From Anastatus disparis (lineage: Eukaryota > Arthropoda > Insecta > Hymenoptera > Eupelmidae), in NCBI GenBank assembly GCA_017163975.1, contig JAFFSR010000347.1:10006001-10070000 (forward strand): DNA of 64,000 nt. The letters run 5' to 3'. Both the position numbers and the translations under genes were made by a program. This document shows positions 56,513-64,000 of this stretch, piece by piece. The notes under the pieces are model-generated. The model was not told the DNA's origin. It did not search any database and worked only from the letters and a program-made list of their open reading frames with translations. Each line of letters begins with the position of its first letter. Within the stretch, counting starts at the first letter, position 1.

Positions 56513-57974
56513 ATTTTCATGTCTAATTTATTTTCAATATAAAAATTAATTATACATGATAATATATATTTTAAACTTTTTGATAGAGAAAATACTGGCA
56601 ATACTGTCAACAACAATATCCTTTATTCAAATAAAATTAACGACGTTTCGACTACAATTTTGTAATCCTTTTCAAGCTTACTAGAAAAAATATAATGAAA
56701 TTTACACTTACAATATATCAAACCATTCACAAAAAAACAGACTAAAAATAATAAGAATAAAGTTCACTCACAAATTACTTATCATGAAGCGTCTGTCTTG
56801 TTAATTACATTGAAAAACAATTAGTCAAAATAATTATAAATACAAACAATTGATTAACTAGCATGATAAGTGAACGACGACTGAAACGATACATCATAAA
56901 GCTTTATATTATACACACGAAACATGCAACCTATGTAGAAACCTTAACTTATAATAATTTTTGTACATATCTTGAAAATACAGACTTTAAGTTCTGAGTA
57001 TCTTGTACCAAATTAACATTATTAAATTTACATATAAAAATCATTTCTGACAATAACCGCCTGTAATCAGAACATTCACTATCTAGAATTTTTACTTTAT
57101 TCAAACTCAAACAAAAATTATGTCCAGTCTGATTCATATGTTTCACTAACGCAGATTTATCTCTATTGTATTTACAGTCAGATATATGTTCTTTAATTCT
57201 AATTTCTAACGTTCTACTAGATTGACCTATGTATGACTTGTCACAATGACTACACTCGATTTTATAAACAATATTAGTTTTAAATTGGTTCAAAACAGTG
57301 TCTTTACCTAAATAATTCAAAAATTCAATCTTATTACAACATTTAAAAATTACATTCAGACTATATTTATTAGCTATTTTTTAAAAAATTTTATCTTTAT
57401 TTTTAACAAAAGGTAATACAACACAATCAGAAATATGATGTTGTTGTTGGTACAAATCAATTCTAGTGTTAAGAGAAGAATCAGTATTAATTTTGTCAAG
57501 TCTCACATGTACATATTTTTTAATAAAGTTATACGGATAATTATTAGCTAATAAAACGGAGTGAACATGTCTTAAATTAATAGAATGAAACGATACATCT
57601 GACAATTTAATAGCCTTATCGACCAACGAATAAACAATAGCTATTTTTTGATGCATTGGTGAATGTGAGAGAAAATTCAAATATAAACCTGCATGTGTAG
57701 ATTTTCTATGCCAGTTAGTGATCACAGAATCATTCTCCTGTTTATAAAGTGAAATATCAAAAAATTAATCACATCATTCATTGGTTTTTCAACAGTAAAT
57801 TGAATATTTTTATCATAATCATTAAAAAAATTCAAAACTTGATCAATTTCATTATTACGCACACAAATTAAAATATCATCTACATACAATTTCAAAAATA
57901 AAATCTCACATGGACAAGTCATTAAACAATCGTTAATTAGATCTTGCATTACTATATTTGCTAAAATTGGGCTT
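56513..57974 (-). mobile_element. Penelope-like element, 5'-truncated
   Basis: The minus strand carries the end of an RT, a connector and a GIY-YIG endonuclease, with a 3' noncoding part holding CGACGTTTCGACTACAATTT on the plus strand (56640-56662), a motif common next to Penelope ends. The 5' half of RT is missing. It starts and ends exactly where the palindrome's two arms stop pairing. Confidence 0.85.
56949..57949 (-). pseudogene. Penelope RT and GIY-YIG endonuclease, frame-broken
   Basis: In order on the minus strand: RT catalytic block KLYVDDILI (about 57864-57890), then WHRKSTHAGLYLNFLSHSP in a shifted frame (57722-57381), then a stop. The last block (57320-56949) has VYKIECSHCDKSYIGQSSR and LEIRIKEH, the GIY-YIG nuclease signature with its Arg and Glu-His, ending at TAA 56949-56951. 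RT plus GIY-YIG is specific to Penelope-like elements. Frame changes at about 57724 and 57375 inactivate it. Confidence 0.88.
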
Positions 57975-58599
57975 ATATTTTAAACTGTTTTAACTCCTTA
58001 TTGATGGCTCTGACTTACATGATCAAAAATTCATTTTAAAGTTCACGTGAAATAGAGGAAAATAAGCCCGCGAAAAGAAATTCCTGAAATGGGAAGCAAT
58101 GAGTAATTTCAATTACCATGTAATACATATAAGAACGAATAGAAAACTTCAAAATTCAGGTTTGTAAAGAATCATGCTAACTCTGCTTTTCATTAACAAC
58201 AAGAAGTATTCTCATGAATTTTTCTCTAAAATATTAGGATTTTCAGGAAAAAAAATGATCAAGTTGGGACTTTTCCAAAAATTTTGAAAAATTTCCAAAT
58301 TTCAAGAATCTATGGCTCTTGATCCTCCCAATCTAAATCCTTGAAAATTTTATTACACATTTTGAGTAACAGACAGGATATATTCCCAGAGTTTCAGAGA
58401 TTTTTATTTTTCTGCTCTTCCAGTTGGTTTGAAATGTTGCATATATATATATATATTTATTCATTAAAAAAAGTTTGTTGTAAAAAGAACTAAAATCAAA
58501 ATTATTTTGAATTATTTTTAATAATTGTATTCTTCAATTTATTTACAGTTATTTATGGTTATTTGCAGTATCTACATTTAAATAATGTATAAATGATAA

Positions 58600-59280
58600 T
58601 AAACAACCCACACAGCATGAAATATTTATAGAAGCTTCCTGAAACATTGGCAGCGAAGATTTGAAATATTTTAGGAATCTTCCATGGAATATTCCTGTAA
58701 TATTCGTATGTCCTTGATTCTTCCTACATTGGAATATTCCATGGAATATTGCTGGAAGATTCTAAGAATATTTCATTGGAAGATCTAGGACATCTCAGAT
58801 CTTTTATTGAAATATTTCAGGAATCTTGCAGGAATATTTCATGAAATATTCCGTTGGAACATTCATTGATTTCCGGAATATGGGAACGGTAGATTTGAAA
58901 CATTTTATAAACCTTTCATGGAATATAAACGAAAGATCTAAAGAATCTTTCATGGAATGTGCACGAAAGATTTAAAGAATTTTTCATGAAATATTCCATG
59001 AAATATTTCTGGAAGATTTTAGAAATCTCTCGTAAAATATTCCGTGGAATATTTATGGAAGATTCGCAGAATATTGGCACAGAAGATTTGGAATATTTCA
59101 GGAATCTTCCGTGAAATATTCCTGTAATATTTGTATGTCCTTGATTCTTCCTACATTGAAATAATCCATGGAATACTCTTGAGAGATTTGAAGAATATAA
59201 AAATGGAAGGTTTGGGTAATCCCTCATCTTTCATGAAATGTTCCTGGAAGATTTTTGGAAAATGTGAAATGCTGTGAGGG
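58600..59280. repeat. GGAATATTCC-motif array
   Basis: Degenerate alternation of TGGAATATTCC, GGAAGATT and AATATTTC motifs in both orientations, with units about 20-25 bp. The motif is near self-complementary, so the array can fold extensively. The 103-codon frame at 58916-59227 is a by-product. Confidence 0.8.
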
Positions 59281-59525
59281 GATGGTATATATATTATATA
59301 ATAACACATTACACTTATACATCAATACATATACGCATACATAAACATTTAGTTATAAAATCGCATTTAAATATTCGCTTCGACTGTGCACATCTAAGTG
59401 CTGATACCCTTTCGCTTTTATAGTAAGTGAGGTATCTTTCAACCGCTTGGGGATAAAACTCCCATTTAACAAACATCCCCTTATCGGCGTCACTGGAAAC
59501 CCTCCGTAACGTTCCGCGCAATCTT
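59281..59525. other. Non-repeat spacer within the array
   Basis: The array is interrupted by sequence containing ATATATATTATATAATA and a more GC-balanced part (59380-59525). Overlapping 62-68 codon frames on the minus strand are not supported by any motif. Confidence 0.4.
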
Positions 59526-59799
59526 CCAACGAAAATCTCATGGAATCATTCTAGAATCTTTTAAGCAATATTCTAGTGGAATTACTGTAATCTTTGCGTA
59601 AAATATTTCGTGGAATATTTACGGAAGATTTATGTAATATTTCGCTGTACGATTTAAAAGTTTTTAGGAATCGTCCAGTGAAATGTTTTTGGAATCTTTC
59701 TGAAATCTTTAATGAAATATTCCACTGGAAGATTACTTAAATCTTTTTGTGGAATATTTCGTTGACTATTTATGGAAGATTTATGTTACATTCCACTGT
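59526..59799. repeat. Array continuation; last 155 bp repeated at 63846
   Basis: The same motif family continues. 59645-59799 (CTGTACGATTTAAAAG to TTCCACTGTG) is matched by 63846-64000 in direct orientation with about 15 differences. Confidence 0.8.
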
Positions 59800-60859
59800 G
59801 TAAGGGTGGTTTTTATTTGGGATATTATAAATATATCTAATTAAATACGAAATAATAATTGGTTTATAATTCCCAAATTCTGAGACTTACCAGCCTACAA
59901 AATTAATAATAATAATATAACAAGGGAATTAAATACTCTACCTTTAATATTCTAATCAATTATAAGATCACTTTAATAAATAAGTTAACAAATATCTAAT
60001 TAGAGGGAGTAAAATTCACTAAATAGACTTTAATAAATTTAATTAAAGGAATTTAGGTTAAGCCATAGACAATTTCTTTAAGTAAATATAGATCAAATTA
60101 AAATAATAAGAAAATATTGAAATCAATTAAAATATATATATTAAATTATAGAAAAAAAATTATTAGTTGAAACTAGTAAGCAATAATAATAATCTGAATC
60201 TATTTAATATTAAAAAAAAATTGAGTAACGGAGGCAACACGTGCTCAATATATATTTTAGGTTATGTAAGGGTGGGGCTCGAACAGCAGTGCGTATCTCA
60301 GATTACGCAATTCTCCAATTGGTGGCGCTAGTATCGAGTTTCTTCTGAGTCTTCCTCTCTCTAATCTTCAGTAAGCGTTTTGTAGAAGCAAGGTTATATA
60401 TTTTATAGCAACGTAATATAAATATTTCGTATATATAAATATAGCCAGAAACTAAATTACTATGACTTTTGAGTTTTAATATATTTAAAATTATTTGCTT
60501 CTAATAATTTACTATCCTCACAATTGTGAGAAAATTAATTCTAAATGAAAGAAAAGTTATCAAAAAGAAATAGTTTTAAAGAGTTTATCAAACAACTATC
60601 ATTTATTAATTTCGCACAAGGTTAGAATTTCCACCAATAAGAGAAATCTTTAGTCACTTTAGGATATTAATACTAAGTTGATAATAAATGAATAATTTTA
60701 TAAATTCAATAAAACAAAAGTTAAGTAAAAGAAAACTTAAAAAAAAAGAAAAGTTTCTAGAATTAATTATGAACTATTATTTTGAATTATAAATAATTGA
60801 AGTTGCCTTTTCATCAATTATAATCAATAGAAAGAAATATCTTTTATTCACAATCACTT
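59800..60859. other. AT-rich stretch, nothing firm
   Basis: This contains GGGTGGGGCTCGAAC at about 60263-60278, like the ends of the element at 36049-37288, but I found no matching right end. No gene seen. Confidence 0.4.
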
Positions 60860-61757
60860 CCCTGGTAGAAATTTGAACATTAAAAATGGTGTAAACAACA
60901 ATTTATGACCATTTTCAATAGTAATATTTTGTCATGTCAATATTGGCGAATAAATGGCAATTTTTTGCTGAATCTGCAGAGCTCAAATTTTTTGGTATAT
61001 TGGTTAGCATCTTATAGGCAAAAAATGCTAATATAAAAATGTTGTTCAAAATTTTTGTGTTTAGCCAAAAAAATACGCATTTTAAGTAAACGGAGAGAAA
61101 AAATCAGTAACAGCTATCTAAAAATTAGGTAAACTGTGGACAACTTTTTTTGACTAGTTATATAAGTTTTTAGTAATGAGTCCTTAATTTTTCAGATCAT
61201 AGGTAAAATCATAACCTCACTTTTGCCACGTGGCGAGAAAATATAGATTAGTATTTATTCACATTCCTTCGTCAATGTTTATTTTTATTGGAATTTATAA
61301 AAATAAAAATAATATTAAATTTTCTTAAAATAAAAATATGAAACGCAGTACGAAACGAGTATAAAAATATCGTTTTTTAAAATAATAAATCGAAAATTTT
61401 ATTAATCGTTTAAAAATAACCTCTAACAATCCGATCACAACTCAAAATATACGCGCGAATATATTAACAAAAGTGATTGTATTAATGATTAATGATAACT
61501 TTCAAGAAAAAACCTTAAATGATTCTTAATAGTAATCAATTAGAGCACAATTTGATAGACTCTACTGTTAACTATCTATATTCAAATAATAGTGGACCAG
61601 ACTCAACATTTTATTAGCATTTTTTAGCACTATGAAGGTTGAAAAAAACGTTTCATATTAGTTCAAATAATGGCCATAAAACATTCCCATTTTCTGCTCT
61701 TCACTTTAAAGAAATGGCCATAAAATGGTAGAAAAAGCGTTTCATTTTCTACCAGGG
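60860..61757. mobile_element. CCCTGGTAGAAA foldback element, 0.9 kb (second copy)
   Basis: Ends CCCTGGTAGAAAT and ATTTTCTACCAGGG are flanked by TT on both sides. Inner AAAATGG/CCATAAAA motifs are inverted. It shares ends but not the 115-bp core with 34400-35783. Confidence 0.82.
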
Positions 61758-63845
61758 TTATTAAATTTCTAAATTTCTTCTTACACTTCGATATTTTAGT
61801 TTAGGAATACAAAAGGGAATTTCACAATTAATTTTCACCATTCAATTTAATAACAAATTTTATCTCACTATTTAAATAAAACAAACGCTTTAAATTTCCG
61901 CTATGTTACAATGATGACCGCGAATTGTTTTTAGGTTAGAAAACCACGTGGCTATTTATATAGCCTGCCGTGATTTCTCCGCAAAAATCTCCAAGAATTC
62001 CGATAGAAAAGAGAACTAATTAAATTTCTAATTTCTTAGTTATTAGGTAATAATAGCAAATTTAGTTAATTTATACGCTACTGTCCTATTACCTTTTTCT
62101 AACAAGAGAGAGAGAGAATTTATGTTTCCAATTTTGCGCACTATTAGTTTCTTTTATCACAATGTTAAAAAAAATTAATTTTTAATACAAATTATACCTT
62201 TTTCTGCTCGTTGCTATGCTCTACTTCAGCCATCATTTTATATCCTTTCAGTCCAAAAGCAACAGCAAAAACCCCGAAAATCTATATAAGTAATCTCCAA
62301 AATGGCCGGCAATTGGTACTATGGACCCTTTTGTATGATGGTTATCGTTGGCGGTTGGTTCTAATCCCCACGCGACCGATTTTCAATTAACAGAGACAAA
62401 AGAAACTTAACAACGATAATTTCTAATCTTTAATGACAACCAGGAAAAACTCAACAATAAAATTTAAACAATTATAACTTTAATAAGTAACAAAAAAAAG
62501 ATTTAGCTTTAAAAAGAAATATTAGAATACGACTGTGCAGCAAGGCTAACCAAACGATAATGAGGCACGAAGAAGAAAGAAGCGAACGCTGAGCATCAGT
62601 GGCTTCCCCTTCTCTATTGCTCTCTTTGTTACTCTTGTTATTTCGTATATACTTTCTTTTTCTATTTCGCGACTCACTAATCAAATAAAGTTCTTTTTAT
62701 CATCTTCTTCTAGTGTGATTCGCTATTCGCTAGTCAAATAACAGGATATTTCCTGTTACTAGTGTAGTATTATTACGCTTTACAGGTTACGCCATCTGCG
62801 CGCTTAATTTGATTACCGTCTATCTTACTTTCTCTATGAATAATTAATTCGTTATTTTATTACAATAAAAAGTTTCATTTTTCATCAAATAACATAAACA
62901 AACATTAGTTAATAATATAAACAATAATTTCTGATTATTCATTATTTTAGATTCGCTTGAGTCTTTATTCTGTTAACGATTTTCATTTTTAATTATTTAG
63001 TACAATTACAAAGTTATTTTATTTGTTTGTACTGTAGCGCCATCTATAAAAATATACTAAAATGTCTTAACAATAAGTATATAGAAATTATTATTTAAAT
63101 TATATTTGTATATGTTTAGTTTTTGCGCGCCACCTATAACATGACTCATTTCGGTTCCTATCTGTTAGTCTAGCATCTCTTTCTATTATAATTAAGTTTT
63201 TTTTACGTATACTTTCTTTTTACCATCTGTGTTTGTCCTTCTTTATCGACTTTAATCATTCCTTTGGTCTATTTCTATCTATCTCTCTCTCTTTCTACTT
63301 TTTTTGACTAATTCTACGCGAGCGCCACAATAGCATGTTCGCGCGAGCACGTGTTCGTATTTTGTTTGTGCCGTCGACGCCACTTCGCCGCTTCGCCACC
63401 TCCTAGACGGTTGGTGGTGAGAATCGTCTGCTCGGGGCTTTCGTCGTGTCTCGTGAGTGACGTGCTTGCAACCATGTGTGTATGTGTGCCTTGGTTTGTG
63501 TTAGTGAGTGTCCCCACCTAGGCATAACCTCCAAAACATGGTCTCACGTATTACTAGATGACAGGTTTAAGCATCAGCACCGGGAACGAGAAAATCAACA
63601 ACCAGGTGGATTAGTACCCTGGGTTTTAATGGCGTGTTTCTGATGTGCATGTGTATGCAGCGTTTACGTGTGCGGTAAGGTAGTCATCATTTTCATTATA
63701 TTAAGTTTTAAAGGGGATAGAACAAGCGAGAAGATAGTCTTAAAGTGAGAGAGAAGATGTGAATATAAACAACATCTTCCATCTTTCATTAAGACAAAAA
63801 AATTTTATTAAAAGAAAGAAGTTCTAAAAAAAACCGCGTTACAAC
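61758..63845. other. Mixed noncoding stretch between array copies
   Basis: AT-rich to 62200, then pockets of higher GC (62230-62370, 62530-62640, 63310-63700) with TCTCTCTC runs. A 20-codon ORF starts at ATG 62302 (MAGNWYYGPF) and ends at TAA 62362. The 67-codon frames at 62472-62684 and 63314-63517 have no recognisable motif. No gene is claimed. Confidence 0.4.
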
Positions 63846-64000
63846 TGTACGATTTGAAAGTTTTTTGGAATGTTCCAGTGAAATGTTTATGGAATCTTTC
63901 TGAAATCTTTCATAAAATATTCCACTGGAAGGTTACTTGAATATTTCTGTGGAACATTTCGTGGAATATTTATGGAAGATTTATGTAATATTCCGCTGTA
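63846..64000. repeat. Second copy of the 155-bp array segment
   Basis: Direct repeat of 59645-59799, continuing past the window edge. Confidence 0.85.

Larger units (their letters stand above)
56047..58440. mobile_element. Long palindromic element with about 460-bp arms
   Basis: GGGACATTTTACACCAACTGG (56047) pairs with CCAGTTGGTTTGAAATGTTG ending 58440, and pairing continues to AACAGTTTAAAATATA on both sides (56494-56512 and 57975-57990). It lies in an (AT)n tract. The centre is occupied by a truncated Penelope-like element. Arms have no genes. Confidence 0.85.

Noticed and set aside
62302..62364. 20-codon ORF (MAGNWYYGPF..) as a small gene
   Set aside because: Too short to support without conservation or expression; mentioned only in the stretch description.
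63314..63517. 67-codon minus-strand ORF in GC-richer DNA
   Set aside because: No motif or homology recognised; composition alone does not support a gene.
1..64000. Integrated polydnavirus, Polinton/Maverick or other endogenous virus
   Set aside because: No major capsid, packaging ATPase, protein-primed polymerase or viral gene cluster was seen; the Ulp1-like region sits with a Helitron instead.

Overview
This window looks like eukaryotic, probably insect, intergenic DNA. It is strongly AT-rich, has no operon-like gene packing, and contains short GT..AG introns, (AT)n and (CA)n microsatellites, and several classes of eukaryotic transposon: Ty1/copia, an I-like LINE, a Penelope-like element, a Helitron, and hAT-like, piggyBac-like (TTAA) and mariner-like elements. 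The copia primer site matches the half-tRNA primer known from insect copia. The insect or hymenopteran assignment is inference. I found no convincing intact host gene; every sizeable coding region belongs to a mobile element or a repeated family, and nearly all are broken.

Layout. 1-570: foldback array of about 11-bp units. 580-2039: 3' remnant of a copia element with one LTR. 2050-22763: remains of an old plus-strand DNA transposon. It comprises a spliced accessory-type ORF (2060-2903) and a CACTA/KDZ-like transposase gene split into three pieces (3398-3884, 9256-10837, 22367-22763). The pieces are separated by a full-length I-like LINE (3885-9255, 13-bp target duplication) and by an 11.5-kb composite insertion (10838-22366, 2-bp duplication). 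That composite contains a young copia element (10903-17443, 228-bp LTRs, 5-bp duplication), which itself carries a hAT-like element (11324-12812, 8-bp duplication) and a 73-bp foldback.

22.8-33 kb: minisatellites, foldback elements, a 2.3-kb inverted copy of a repeat also present at 17.6-20.4 kb, two interlocked inverted-repeat elements and tRNA-like sequences. 34.4-47.4 kb: more foldback elements, including a three-level nest (36049-37288) and a TTAA element that swallowed two others (38319-41111). 47.4-49.2 kb: two minisatellites. 49.4-54.9 kb: a decayed minus-strand Helitron with Rep, Pif1-like helicase and an upstream Ulp1/C48-like peptidase region. 56.0-58.4 kb: a long palindrome with a truncated Penelope-like element at its centre. 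58.6-64 kb: arrays of a GGAATATTCC-type motif around a 4-kb stretch.

The most unusual theme is a set of terminal-inverted-repeat elements that begin CCC and end GGG and are flanked by 2-bp duplications (CT, AT, TA, AC, TT, TT). Several have interiors that are arrays of short, often self-complementary motifs rather than genes. They could be one undescribed nonautonomous superfamily. All coordinates and duplications were read by eye; family names rest on motif recognition without any database search.
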